Assembly: GCF_019320115.1 (NCBI RefSeq) | Contig: NC_089598.1 | Span: 81,612,059 to 81,676,058, forward strand | Length of the DNA: 64,000 bases | Reading direction: 5' to 3' | DNA from: Miscanthus floridulus | Lineage: Eukaryota; Streptophyta; Magnoliopsida; Poales; Poaceae | Made by a program: the position numbers and the translations under genes | The notes under the pieces: generated by a model | Told to the model about the DNA's origin: nothing | The model's database searches: none | The model's input: the letters and a program-made list of their open reading frames with translations, nothing else | Part shown: positions 1 through 10,000 of the stretch, in pieces | How the letters are laid out: every line of letters starts with the position of its first letter | How positions within the stretch are numbered: the stretch's first letter is position 1

Positions 1-2
1 TT

Positions 3-1280
3 CTTTAATCTTTGCACTTCTTCTTTGAGCTCTATATTTTCTATAAGATTTAGCTCAATCGAAGATTGGCTTGCTTGAGGAGCACACTCATTAGTACAAA
101 AAATATTTATTTGAGATGGTGTACTAGTGAGCGGATGTGTGAGAGGTTGAGAGAATTTTACCGATGTAATCACAACCTCATGAGCCACCTCAAGCATGAT
201 GCTTGATTCTACTACTTCCTCATGAGAGCACTTTAGATGAACATAATTTGCTTGTAGCTCATTATACTTGCTTGATAGTTCATCTAGCCTTGCCTTGAGC
301 TCAAAGTTTTCCTTCTCTAGTTGTGAAACACTAGAAGAGGAGTTAGTAACTAAAGTATGCTCAATTGACAATTTTTCATACCTCTCATTTATTGCCTTTA
401 GCTCTTGCAATTTGGAGATGAGAAACTTTTCTTGATTTTGAAGCGATTGCTCTTGCTTCTCAATCTCTTCTTCAAGCTCATCATTCTTTTCAACTATCTT
501 CATGATGATGAACTTGTCTTTATGGTTGAGATGATCAAGGTTGTAGTTGTCTTCAACTTCAACATCACTCTTATCTTGATCATCTACTTGTGCTTTCTCC
601 TTTTCTTGATCTTTCTTGTTATTCTTCTTCTTGCTTTTCTTGGCCATGAGACACAAGTGATGAGTATCATGAGATACTGAGGTTGACTCATCACTTGGTC
701 GCCATCGGGCTTGAGCATCGCTGCAAACAGCTGCTTGCTGGTCTGCTGCCTCGGCCATACCGGACACGTCCGGTATGAATACCGGACACGTCCGGTATGT
801 GCAGGCAGACAGCACGTCATGTGCTGCTTGCACTTCTTGCTCCGGCTCGGTGCTCGTGAGGTCTTGTGAGGCTTCTTTGCTGCATGAAGACACAATGGAC
901 ATACTTTCCATTGACTCGACCTCAAGTGCATCATCGCATTTGGATTCTCCATATAACTCAACGAGTTTGGTCCAAATGAGATGAGCACTCTCCGGAGGTG
1001 GTTGTCCATTGAATATTGCCTCATCTTGAACCTCTGCACTCAATGTACTCAAAATGATATTAATAGCTTGAGCATTGAGTTGCACGCATATCTCTTCCTC
1101 TTTTGATAAATTCTTATAGTTGCTCCAATCAACTATAGAAAGAGGTATGCTTGCAAATACAATATGCTCAACAATAGGACTAATATGTCTAAAAGCATTG
1201 AGTACATGAATTGACCAAGATAGAAAGTTTGAACCATCATTTTGGAGAAGCACCGGCTCCAACTCGATAGGCGTCGACAT
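3..1280 (-). CDS. gag polyprotein (5' part) of copia element E
   Basis: Reading from the ATG at 1280-1278, 426 codons run to the window edge without a stop. The start is 38 bases from the primer-binding site and begins MSTPIELEPVL. Residues about 1-130 (SNFLSWSIHVLNAF and following) resemble the plant copia gag domain that binds element RNA and forms the particle. Residues about 145-180 hold two copies of the LTR palindrome, translated in two frames as YRTCPV and IPDVSG. From about residue 205 onward there is a lysine-rich stretch, then Glu/Lys/Gln heptads that look like coiled coil (EEEIEKQEQSLQNQEK). The frame is longer than a minimal copia gag, as in SIRE-type elements. Being uninterrupted suggests a young copy. 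No zinc knuckle is reached inside the window. Confidence 0.75.
   Translation of the reverse strand, partial: MSTPIELEPVLLQNDGSNFLSWSIHVLNAFRHISPIVEHIVFASIPLSIVDWSNYKNLSKEEEICVQLNAQAINIILSTLSAEVQDEAIFNGQPPPESAHLIWTKLVELYGESKCDDALEVESMESMSIVSSCSKEASQDLTSTEPEQEVQAAHDVLSACTYRTCPVFIPDVSGMAEAADQQAAVCSDAQARWRPSDESTSVSHDTHHLCLMAKKSKKKNNKKDQEKEKAQVDDQDKSDVEVEDNYNLDHLNHKDKFIIMKIVEKNDELEEEIEKQEQSLQNQEKFLISKLQELKAINERYEKLSIEHTLVTNSSSSVSQLEKENFELKARLDELSSKYNELQANYVHLKCSHEEVVESSIMLEVAHEVVITSVKFSQPLTHPLTSTPSQINIFCTNECAPQASQSSIELNLIENIELKEEVQRLK
757..798. repeat. Palindrome pair inside the gag frame of element E
   Basis: Two copies of ATACCGGACACGTCCGGTAT offset by 22 bases, inside the open gag frame. Because 22 is not a multiple of three, the two copies are read in different frames, yet neither breaks the gag frame. 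Confidence 0.8.
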
Positions 1281-1317
1281 CCTTTTCTCACGGCGGTGAA
1301 GCTTTAGGTGAGAACCT

Positions 1318-1329
1318 GCTCTGATACCA
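1318..1329 (-). other. Primer-binding site of element E (initiator tRNA-Met)
   Basis: Minus-strand TGGTATCAGAGC, complementary to the 3' end of plant initiator tRNA-Met. It lies two bases from the LTR end and fixes both element orientation and LTR boundary. Confidence 0.85.
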
Positions 1330-1571
1330 ATTGAAAGGACCTAGGATGCCGCCTAGAGGGGGGGTGAATAGGCGTTTCTGAAAATTAACACCTTTAAATG
1401 CGGAAACAATTAGAAAGGGGAGTTTCCAAAATGGAAACTCCAAATTAAGAGTACTACCTCCCCTCACAAGTTAGTCACAAAGTAAACAAGGTATAAAGAA
1501 TATATCTAGAAACTACAACCCTGCAACACCAAGTTAAAACAGAGAATAAATATTTTCAGTGCAGGCAGGAA

Positions 1572-1613
1572 ATACCGGACGTGTCCGGTATGAATACCGG
1601 ACGTGTCCGGTAT
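1572..1613. repeat. Palindrome pair in R/U5 of element E
   Basis: Two copies of ATACCGGACGTGTCCGGTAT offset by 22 bases. This is the same 20-mer as in U3 but in the opposite orientation at its asymmetric centre. Confidence 0.8.
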
Positions 1614-2230
1614 ACACGATTTCTGCAGATCAGCCCCGAACTTGCTCCTTTCGATTTCTATCTTCAAACCAAACTGCAGGCACCTAATGGAGATGACAAT
1701 ATACACAGAGAACCTGCAGCACAGCTAGAGCAACACAAATATCAAATGAAATGCGAATTAAGACACGATATTTGTTTTACCGAAGTTCGGACTCGTTCGA
1801 GTCCTACTCTCCGTTGAGGGGGCTGCGGGCGACCCAGCGAAGGTCAGCCCTAGAGGGTACCACGAAGGTCACTCTAGCCGGAGTCTTTTCCAACTCCTTT
1901 TCCTCCTTCCACTAAATGATTCCGAAGCGGCGGAATCGACCGTTACAAACTTTCCGAAGCAACCACAATCTCTCGGTTGCTCTCCGGCGACGCCTAGCCG
2001 TCTAGGACCGAAGAGTCCAAGAGTAACAAATGCGAATCACGAGATTGACAATATGCACAAGTGCTCAAGTGGTGGCTTGCTCTCTTTTTCAAATCTTTAT
2101 CAACCCACAAATTGATTTTGCAATTTGGATCACACACTCACTAAGAGAGGGTTTAGGAGAGTTGGCAAGGCTCAAAAAACGTGTGTCTATTTCAGCAGAA
2201 TCAGCAGCCTCCAAAGGTGGAGGCTTGGGG

Positions 2231-2240
2231 GTATTTATAG
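2231..2240 (-). promoter_or_regulatory. TATA box in the LTR of element E
   Basis: Sense CTATAAATAC, preceded by GGGGG, a good plant TATA consensus. A second TATA-like CTATAAAAC lies about 30 bases upstream. Transcription would start near 2200-2210 and run leftward through R/U5 into gag. The palindrome arrays sit directly upstream, where U3 enhancers are expected. Confidence 0.6.
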
Positions 2241-2276
2241 CCCCCTTGAAAAACTAGCCGTTTTATAGCCGTTGCA

Positions 2277-2828
2277 ATACCGGACACGTCCGGTATGCAT
2301 ACCGGACACGTCCGGTATGACTCATGCACTGCGCCAACGGACACTAAGTTACAGTGATGTTGTGAGGCGTCGGAACTCCCGAAGAATGCCGGGACTTCCG
2401 ACCGTCGGAACTCCCGACTCAAGTCGGAACCCCCGACCCTCAGTAATTTGAAAAACATGTAACTGAGTTAAAGTTAGTGAGGTGTCGGAACTCCTGACAT
2501 ATGTCGGAACTCCCGACCGTCGGAACTCCCGACTTACGTCGGAACTCCCGACCCTCACGGCTTTTGAAAACTAGCCGTTGGCTTCTGGTCATCCATACCG
2601 GACACGTCCGGTAGCATACCGGACATGTCCGGTATGACCAGGACAGTGAACCCTCCAAGTCGGTCGAAGTGCGCCACGTCGGAACTCCCGACCCATGCCG
2701 GGACTCCCGACCGTCGGAACTCCCGACCTACGTCGGAACTCCCGACGAACCAACCCGAGAACGACAGGTTTGCAGCTGCTGGACAAATACCGGACACGTC
2801 CGGTATGAATACCGGACACGTCCGGTAT
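2277..2828. repeat. Palindrome array in the U3 of element E
   Basis: Two interleaved short-palindrome families. The first is a 20-mer, ATACCGGACACGTCCGGTAT or near variants, always in pairs offset by 21-22 bases: 2277/2299, 2595/2616 and 2787/2809. The second is a 69-base cluster of four copies of GTCGGAACTCCCGAC-type palindromes, present at 2369-2437, 2484-2552 and 2678-2746. The order is pair, cluster, cluster, pair, cluster, pair, with gaps of about 40-50 bases. The array ends about 40 bases upstream of the TATA box. Function is unknown; enhancer-like binding sites are an inference. Confidence 0.8.
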
Positions 2829-3717
2829 TGCCAGACCAGCAAGAAAATCAATCAGCACTTTTGTCGCTCAAATACTCAAAACTCACATGGGTTGGCTTGA
2901 GCACTTATGAAACATTATCTATCAACATGATGCATCCCTCTTAATAGTACGGCATACCTATTAAACTCAAGATAAACGAAATATGAATTTGTACCACTTG
3001 AGTTGTTCTTTTTGAATTGATGTCGTCCTTTCCAATCTTCATCAAGTAGGGGTGCTAACATGTTGATGTTGATCTTTTCACTTGAGCATAGCCATCTTGA
3101 GCATGTGACTTGATTCCATTCATCAAGTTTGAATAATCCCAAATGTATCAAGTCACTTCCATCAAATACTTCATTATAGATTTGATCCTTCACATCAATA
3201 TGACCATCTAAGCTTGATTAGTACCTCAACTAAATGCAAGTACTTTCTTCTTCACCCTAGCTAGGTTCTTCGGCCGCCAAGCCGTCGCTTGCCCTTCACC
3301 CTTGCTTAGTACCTCGAAGCCTTTCCTTGCTATCTTCACCATCTCAAGCCATCAAGTCACATCTTGTGTTGAATCATCCATTCATATGTATTGTTATCTT
3401 TTTCATTTTAATTTAGCAAGCTTCAAATATGAGACCATTCCATATGCAATCCCTCATGTCTCATTAACTAATAATCACAAGCTTGCTTTCACATAGTACA
3501 TGGAAATCCCACAATAAATAAGCCTTCACATGAATTTCATTTGCATTGTTGTCTTGTGCTTGAACTAGATTGTTTATACAACAACACATCATTTTGGCTT
3601 TCATTAAGTGCCTTTGAGATAACCTATTACCTGTCCACACTTAGTAAACGGGTTAGTCCTTTAATCACGTTGTCATTCAATCAACCAAAACCCACTAAAG
3701 GGCTAGATGCACTTTCA

Positions 3718-4500
3718 CTAACATCATTTTTGCCTCTACATCCATATCCTTTTCCGACGATTTTTTCCATTCCTCCGTTTTTCATTCCTCTGTTCCGAAC
3801 ATATCTGAGCTTTGCTTCTTTATCGCCCTTGATGGGCTGCATCACGGCCTCAGCGGCAGCAGCGGCGGCACGTGGAGCGGGGTTGCCAGTATTGAGTACG
3901 CTCGTCATGGTGCTCAAGCATTTGCGGGTGCAGCAACGCCGGGAGGCCCCGAAGCAACCGCCGCTCGCCATTAAGGTCGAGCTCAAGCAGCTCGTATTCT
4001 CCATGGCTCGTTGCTGCTCGCCATTAAAGCTCGTCTTCTTCATCGCTCGCTGCTGCTCGCCATTAAGGTCTATATCGAGCAGCTCGTCCTCTCCATCGCT
4101 CGCGTGGCCCAGCAAATGCCTACATGAACCCTAGGCTCGCGGCTGCTGCAGGCGGCAACGGAGACGATGCGCACAAGGTGCTCGATGCCATGCTCAAGCC
4201 GGCGCGCCACAACCAGCTGCCGAAGATGACTGTGTCCCACGACGTGGCAGATTTAAATAGCACGAATGGAAATTTTTTACAAAGGCTGTTGGGTTAGTCT
4301 AGTTTTTTTGTGGGTGTTTTATTTTACGGAATAGCTAAATTAGGAGAGTTGGAAAATATTTTTGGCTAATCTTTTGGCGATGCTCTTTAAAAAAATATAA
4401 GCAGTGCTATAAATAGCGCTGGAGCAAATAAAACTGAACCTGCTTTAAGGCTTTTAGCTGAAGTGCTACGGGCTCACGGCCCATCACAAACATTTCTACA
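3718..4500. other. Unassigned stretch right of element E
   Basis: No recognisable gene. The minus strand is open from about 4115 to 3681, but most of the hypothetical protein comes from a short internal repeat and low-complexity alanine, and it crosses the LTR boundary, so I do not call it coding. A plus-strand stretch at about 4132-4260 reads as plausible protein (KVLDAMLKPARHNQLPK) and may be a captured or decayed exon. From about 4260 the DNA is AT-rich and repeat-like. Confidence 0.3.
3968..4103. repeat. Three imperfect tandem copies of a 39-53 base unit
   Basis: Units start at CCATTAAGG/CCATTAAAG (3968, 4021, 4060) and each ends in a GCTCG-type block. The unequal lengths come from an internal deletion in the middle copy. 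Confidence 0.65.
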
Positions 4501-4934
4501 GGTTCCACACCCACCACTCGTTGGACCAAGCCCGCTATCGAACCTGGTCAACAAATGAAAACGGGCCCACAGCCCTTAAACCCTCGTGCCCGTCTCTTCC
4601 TGCCTCGCCAAACTTCTCTACGGCCCAACCCGCTACTGATAAGATCAGTACACGCCATCTACTCCGATTCGAATTTCCAAATTCTGCCGCCGACGCGACG
4701 CCCTGGCCAGCTCTTTTCCCGCCCCGCGCCTCGCGATTCAAACGGCGCCGCGGGATGGGTGGGCAGGCCCCACTCCCCCGCTCCTCGTCCGCTCATAAGG
4801 CAAGCCACGCAACTGTAACCACCCTTTCTCACTGGCAGGTGGACACACAAACCAACAGGCCCACACGCCGGCGTAACAGCTATCCCTCGGGGGCCCGCGG
4901 GTACGTAAACCACCCGTGCGTGGCTGCGGCGCCG

Positions 4935-4944
4935 TTATTTATAC
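4935..4944 (+). promoter_or_regulatory. Candidate TATA box of the six-exon gene
   Basis: TTATTTATAC in a GC-rich surround, about 160 bases upstream of the ATG at 5103. This is a normal plant 5' UTR length. No other TATA-like element lies between it and the start codon. Confidence 0.45.
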
Positions 4945-5102
4945 GCTTCCTCTTCCGGCCACAACGAAATACGGACACGAAATCCTCAAACCCCCAAACC
5001 CAAAAAAACCTACCTCCCTCGAAAGTTCCATCCCGCGTCGCCGGTTTCCTCAATCTCCGTGGTAGTTGTGCGCGAGCGGGCGGGCGGCGGAGTTTGAACT
5101 CG

Positions 5103-7569
5103 ATGGCCACTTCAGGCGAACAATCGGCTGGCGGCGGTACGGGGGATTCGTATTTCTGTATTTTGTTCCGGTGGATTTTTCAGGCGGATGCGTGCGTGTG
5201 ACGGCCGATGATGATTTTATTTGATCTTCTGTGAAGGGTCTGCGGCGAGGGCGTCGAAGCTGCGCTACCCGCTGCGGTCGGCGAGCAAGGGGAAGGCGGC
5301 GGTCATTTCCCCGGCGGCGGATGCGCCTCCCACCATCTCTGCTCCGCGTCGGTGCGTTTTCACGTTACTGCCGTATCCTTTTTCCTTTCCACATTTCACG
5401 GTGGGGGCGATCTTATTTCACTCGTGGATCCGCGATTCTCGTGTTCTGTTCGAATCTGGTAATACAGTTCCGAACTAGTAGTGATTCTGTTGCGTAGGAT
5501 TCGGACGTGCCTATTCTGAGCGCCACTTTGTTGGGTGCAACGGTTACTGAGATGCGACTGTTCACATGACAACTATTCAACTTCAGTTTTTCCTCACAAC
5601 GTGAAGGAATAGCTAAAAGTACCGGAATATATTCTTGCAATTATGCTCATAGCCCTCCATTAGTAACTAGTTCTCGAACAGAGGATGAAACTATAGCTGG
5701 GGATCGTGTTTTTCTTGAGACCAAATGGGGACCATGATAGCCAACATGAAACTATATATAGTAGTAATGATGCATTTGTTGACATGTCAAAGGTTGTAGG
5801 TGCAATTCCATTCCAGAAATATTGTGGACAAAAATCAACTTTGGCAATCTATTAGCAGTAAAGCAGGCCTGGTTGCTATAGTTAAAAAGGCATAGATCTA
5901 TTCTTCTTTTCAGCTGCCTAACTGCTAAAGATTTGCCGGATATAATCCTGCAGTCCCACTTGCCATATTGTAGTTTTGCCTATTTCGTGAACTATCGTCT
6001 CTGAACTCCTAGAAAATGTCTACGAGCTAATTTAGAGAGGAATAATCATGTGCTTTACTGCTTTTTCATTGTGGGTCTCCTTCATATACAGTACAACTTC
6101 AGGTGTAGTACGAGTAGGTCTGTGTAGTTCCACAATGATTTGTTCCGGAGCACTAGTATCCATCACAAGGCTGAGCTAGTGAGCTATCAATACTTCAAGC
6201 AGTCTATTGGAAGACCATCGGTCAGCCTTCAAGACAGTAGATGTGCAGACTATTGCTTCGAAACTAAGCATCTGATTGTTTGGTGTTATGTCAGTCTACC
6301 TACAATTGTCTATAATTTTTGCTGGGCACCTCTCAACTTCCAACTTAACATTTATATGAGCTACTAGTATTTTGCTCTATAATTTTCATCTGATTCCTTA
6401 TATATAGGGCAAAACCATCTTCAGATGTCAGCAAGAGCATGTGTTTAGACCTTTCTGTGAAAGAGAAATCTGCCAAACCTCCACGGAGGCACTCAATACA
6501 AACCAAGCCAGGAGCTAGCCCAAGGCCAACACCTTCTGGAACTGTCACCACTCCAGTGTCTAGGAGATCGGACAGCCAGTGGAGGTTTGATACTCCGACA
6601 TCAGAAGCGTCCATGTCCATGAGCAGGCGCAAGTTCAGCACACTTTCTTCAATCTCGTACTGGATGACACAGATCAGGCTAGCAGAGTCTGCTTCCAAGC
6701 ACTCAGTTTCTCTGGGCTTCTTTAAGCTTGCTCTTGAATCAGAATGTGAGGTGAGCATCTCTTTTTTATTTGTTTTGTTATTTATCAAATAAGTTTGGTA
6801 CATACATGTGATTAGAATGGTGCATGTTTTAATACAGCCTTTGGACCGGATGAGGGAAGAACTCAAGTCCTATGTAGCCCGCCATGGCCTAGCGACAGAA
6901 TTGGAGGACCCAGTTAAGGACATTCTTCAGGTTTATGATATTGTGGAGGATTTCGAGAAGCTGAAGATCTCTGCAGAGCCCTCGCAGCAACCAAAAAAGT
7001 CTGACAAAGCTGCTCGTACTGCCACTGATGTGTCACCCAATGGTAACCTGAAGCCAAGGTCACTGAACTCTGATGCTACTGAAAGTAAGGAAGCTGGAAA
7101 GAAAGAGAACATTCAGAAAGTGAAGCCTGATGCAAAGGTCAGAAGCTCCTATAACAGGAACCCAGTAAAAAACACCGCTGCAAAGGAAGTCGTTGCCAAG
7201 AACACTGGTAAGAAAACCAAGAAAGAGGCCAAGGGTCAGCAGGAAGTTAGCAATGGAGGTAGCGAGGCTTTGTCAGCCCTTCCAGATCAGGAATCTGGTA
7301 ACTATCCTTTTGCAATGTAAGTATGGCACAAGCATGCGCTATTCCATTTGCTAACTGTTATTTGTATTTTGCAGTTGATGTTGTGAAGCAGATCACCCAT
7401 GAAGATAAAGAGAACATGGTAAATATAGCTAGCAACTGACATCACTGGATCATTTTTAGGACAGCAACATGCTATTATTCTGATCCTACTAATCAATTAT
7501 TCAAATTTACTTTGCCTGCAGGGTGATATTGAAATGGCAGTGGACGTTGCCATAGCCCAAGATGTCTAG
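5103..7569 (+). CDS. Conserved plant protein of unknown function, six exons, 347 aa
   Basis: Exons 5103-5136, 5237-5351, 6408-6750, 6838-7297, 7375-7418 and 7522-7569 join in phase to 348 codons; every intron is GT-AG and the largest is 1,056 bp. The start ATG sits in CGATGGCC, a good Kozak context. The N-terminal third is basic and Ser/Pro-rich (RRHSIQTKPGASPRPTPSG). The core, spanning exons 3-4, reads SSISYWMTQIRLAESASKHS, then SLGFFKLALE and MREELKSYV; from memory it is shared by a plant-specific family that databases label uncharacterised. After that come an acidic/amphipathic stretch and a Lys-rich, Ala/Lys/Glu tail that is probably disordered. No signal peptide, membrane segment or catalytic motif is visible. 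The basic tails would suit a nuclear or cytoskeletal binding protein, but that is a guess. This is the only intact complete gene in the window. Confidence 0.85.
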
Positions 7570-8047
7570 AACAGTTGGACCAACTTCAGATTCAATCCTT
7601 TTTTATCGCTGAAGATGAAGTATTAGTGTGTGGTTGCTTATTTTGGTTTTCATTGTTCATAAATATGTTAGCAGAGCTTGTCTGTGTGATTGCTGAACCT
7701 TAAACGGTCTTCAAGAGTGTGTCATAAGTTGATGATTGCTTGTATTCCTTTGTTAAGTTTGTGGCTTTGCATGTACTAATCGTGCATCTGAATATAAGAA
7801 TTTATCTATTCTCGCGATTCTTCCCGACAGAAGATCCTATTGTTTGTGTTCTGTCAATGCTTTATACTGCCCGTTTGTTCTGCATTTCCTCAATTTGCAT
7901 GCTTGAACTCCATGCACGTGTGTCCACGTCTCATGCTGTACGGGGGGCAGGAGCTCGTACTGTGTGATCATGTGGGTTTCCTTGTATTATTGTATCTTCG
8001 ACAGAATCCTGAGCAGAGCACGCAGGATGCTGGTTCTGATCTTGCCT

Positions 8048-8053
8048 AATAAA
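8048..8053 (+). terminator. Candidate poly(A) signal downstream of the six-exon gene
   Basis: AATAAA about 480 bases after the stop codon, followed by ordinary AT-rich sequence. Plant near-upstream elements are loose, so an earlier site is possible. Confidence 0.3.
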
Positions 8054-8144
8054 ACATTCCTCAATGGCTCCATTCAGAATGCTGACATTTCACAGGCACT
8101 GCTAGCTCAATTCCATGAGCAAATGGGATGAATTCTCGGTGTAC

Positions 8145-8248
8145 AAAATCGATAGTTTTTTTTACTCTCATGGGAGCGCGTTTGGTATTTGAATCCAAAA
8201 TCGATAGTTTTTTTTGCTCTCATTGGAGCGCATTTGGCATTTGAATCC
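8145..8248. repeat. 52-base direct tandem duplication
   Basis: Two adjacent 52-base units, each beginning AAAATCGATAG and ending ATTTGAATCC, differing at about five positions. It lies in non-coding DNA after the six-exon gene. Confidence 0.85.
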
Positions 8249-9291
8249 GACAGCAGAGCTGGAAGATGCTGAGGTGATTATAATAAGGTCAGGTGTGCCA
8301 ACACCCAACAGCACGAGATGCCGGGAACGCGGCCGCCCATCAGCCTCATACGATGCCAAACGCGCCACCGCGATCGGTTGCGACGTCATGATCCAGCGAG
8401 GGTTGCACGCACCTACCAGAGATCGGACTCGCGAAACCGACAGGCCGTGTGCATTGCCGCACCGCATAGGAACGAGCGGTGCTGCATCTGTGTTGCACGC
8501 GGTTTGGTGGAGCGGCCGCCCTGAACTCTGACGAATATCTATCTGTTCGGACGGGGGTGTAGGCCAAAGCTACTGACTCCTGGCACTTATCCTTTTGTTT
8601 TCTTTTAATTTTAAGAAAAAGTTGTTAATTGCTAATGCCATGGTGATATACTGGCTGGGTTCGCTCGCTCTGGGTTTCCGCTGCTCAGTTTTGCTCTGTT
8701 TAAGCCATCCAGGCAGAGGCAGGCATCCACTGACGCATGACAGCAACCGGCACGACGGATTACAGAAAGGCATCGGTCTCTCCGTTAACTAAATGCAGCT
8801 CAGTTTATGGATCTGATGATACCGTTCACAGAGACACATCAACATCAGCGTTACGTCGATCCATACTACAAAATGCGCGAATGATTATGATTTAGCGGGG
8901 GTGAGAGCTGTGGGAGAGTGGGCGGGTGGAGTGGCATCAGAATTTATATGAGCCCAAGTACAGACGAGAGGAATAGGCCATGCAGATGCAGCCCAGTCTC
9001 GCCGTACCAGCTAGGCAGCTAAAGCCATCGGCGGGCATGACATCATGATGCGTGCAGCGACAGCGGGCTCTCCCTGTGCCGTGCCTCTCATCTGAAAGGT
9101 TTGAAAATAGTTACGTATACTCTTTGAACCTCTTTGCCCTGTTCTTAGAGATCCGCGTATGCTATGCAACAGGGTAACATCGTTATGTATTATATTTATT
9201 TATGTCATGTTTGGAGATCCGATGACGGCAAAACCCATCTATGGATAAGTACGGGACCAACCCCGAAATTCTCTGGGGTACTGTATATCAA
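8249..9291. other. Non-coding interval, no gene seen
   Basis: Mixed-composition sequence with only short chance reading frames on both strands. I see no splice-linked coding exons, RNA gene or TE ends. Confidence 0.4.
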
Positions 9292-9776
9292 GCCGTGTTT
9301 AGTTCGTGAATTTTGGGAATTTGGTTACTATAGGTCTTTTATTTTTATTTGGCAATTAGCGTTCAATCATGGACTAATTAGGATCAAAACATTCATCTCG
9401 CAATTTTCAACCAAACTGTGCAATTAGTTTTTTTTTTGTCTACATTTAATGCTCCATGCACGTATCGCAAGATTCGATGTGATGGCTAATGTAACACTTT
9501 TTGGGAAACTTTGGCTGTGTTTAGTTGGGTGAAATTTGGAAATTTAGTTACCGTAGCACTTTCGTTTTTATTTGGCAATTAGTATTCAATCTGGACTAAT
9601 TAGATTCAAAACGTTCGTATCGCGATTTCCAACCAAACTGTGCAATTAGTTTTTTTTCGTCTACATTTAATACTCCATGCACGTATCGTAAGATTCGATG
9701 CAATGACTACTGTAGCACTTTTTGAAAAAAAAAACTTTTTGAAACTAAACAAGGCCTTTTGGGAACTAAACAAGCA
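9292..9776. mobile_element. MITE of the GGCCTTGTTTAG family, split by a second copy of the same family
   Basis: The outer copy starts GCCGTGTTTAGTTC and finishes AACTAAACAAGC. The inner copy (9513-9756) starts GGCTGTGTTTAGTT, ends AACTAAACAAGGCC and is flanked by TTT on both sides. Both carry the family core (GCAATTAGTTTTTTT, CATTTAAT, CTCCATGCACG). The three-base duplication suggests PIF/Harbinger-type activity; class assignment is inferred. Confidence 0.65.
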
Positions 9777-9795
9777 CAGTATATGCCCCTGTTAA

Positions 9796-10000
9796 CACAG
9801 TAGTGTTACCGTACTTCCATGCGACCACATGCTCTGAAAAAATTCAGGGCAGCTAGTTGCAGCGTGTTGTTTAATCCTATAACCCCTGAGGCAAAGTCAC
9901 AGTGGTGTTATCGTACTTCAATGCGACCACATGCTCTGAAAAAATTCTGAACAGTTAGTTGCAGCGTGTGTTGTTTAATCCTGTAACCCCTGAGGCAAAT
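9796..10000. repeat. 102-base direct tandem duplication
   Basis: Adjacent copies begin CACAGTAGTGTTACCG and CACAGTGGTGTTATCG, and both contain ACCCCTGAGGCAAA. About ten substitutions and a 2-base indel separate them. Confidence 0.8.

Larger units (their letters stand above)
1..3717 (-). mobile_element. SIRE/Maximus-type Ty1/copia retrotransposon E, 5' part (5' LTR plus gag), truncated by the window edge
   Basis: A minus-strand LTR retrotransposon that enters from the left edge. In sense order it shows a 2.39 kb LTR (3717 down to 1332), a 2-base gap, a primer-binding site TGGTATCAGAGC matching initiator tRNA-Met, and an uninterrupted gag frame starting 38 bases later. The LTR begins TGAAAGTGCATC and ends CCTTTCA in sense orientation, so it has the canonical TG...CA ends. 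The five bases just outside are CTAAC; the partner duplication lies beyond the window. LTR length, leader layout and a coiled-coil-rich gag fit the SIRE/Maximus lineage, which is an inference from family knowledge. Protease, integrase and RT would lie to the left and are not visible. Confidence 0.85.
1332..3717 (-). repeat. 5' LTR of copia element E
   Basis: Terminal repeat of 2,386 bp. Its sense 3' end abuts the primer-binding site and its sense 5' end carries the TGAAAGTGCATC start typical of this lineage. It contains a TATA box at 2231-2240 with about 1.5 kb of U3 upstream, and roughly 0.9 kb of R/U5 downstream. Two families of short palindromes crowd the 600 bases upstream of the TATA box. 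The second LTR is outside the window, so age cannot be estimated here. Confidence 0.85.

Noticed and set aside
1..1280. The other open frames (for example 775-984 plus, 584-1039 minus) overlapping gag of element E
   Set aside because: They are shadows of the 426-codon gag frame, which has recognisable domain features.
2277..2828. CRISPR-like array
   Set aside because: Units are palindromes inside a plant LTR, without unique spacers of constant size and without cas genes; the context is a eukaryotic retrotransposon.
3681..4115. A 144-codon minus-strand frame as a protein gene
   Set aside because: It crosses the LTR boundary of element E, and its body is a short nucleotide repeat plus alanine-rich low complexity.
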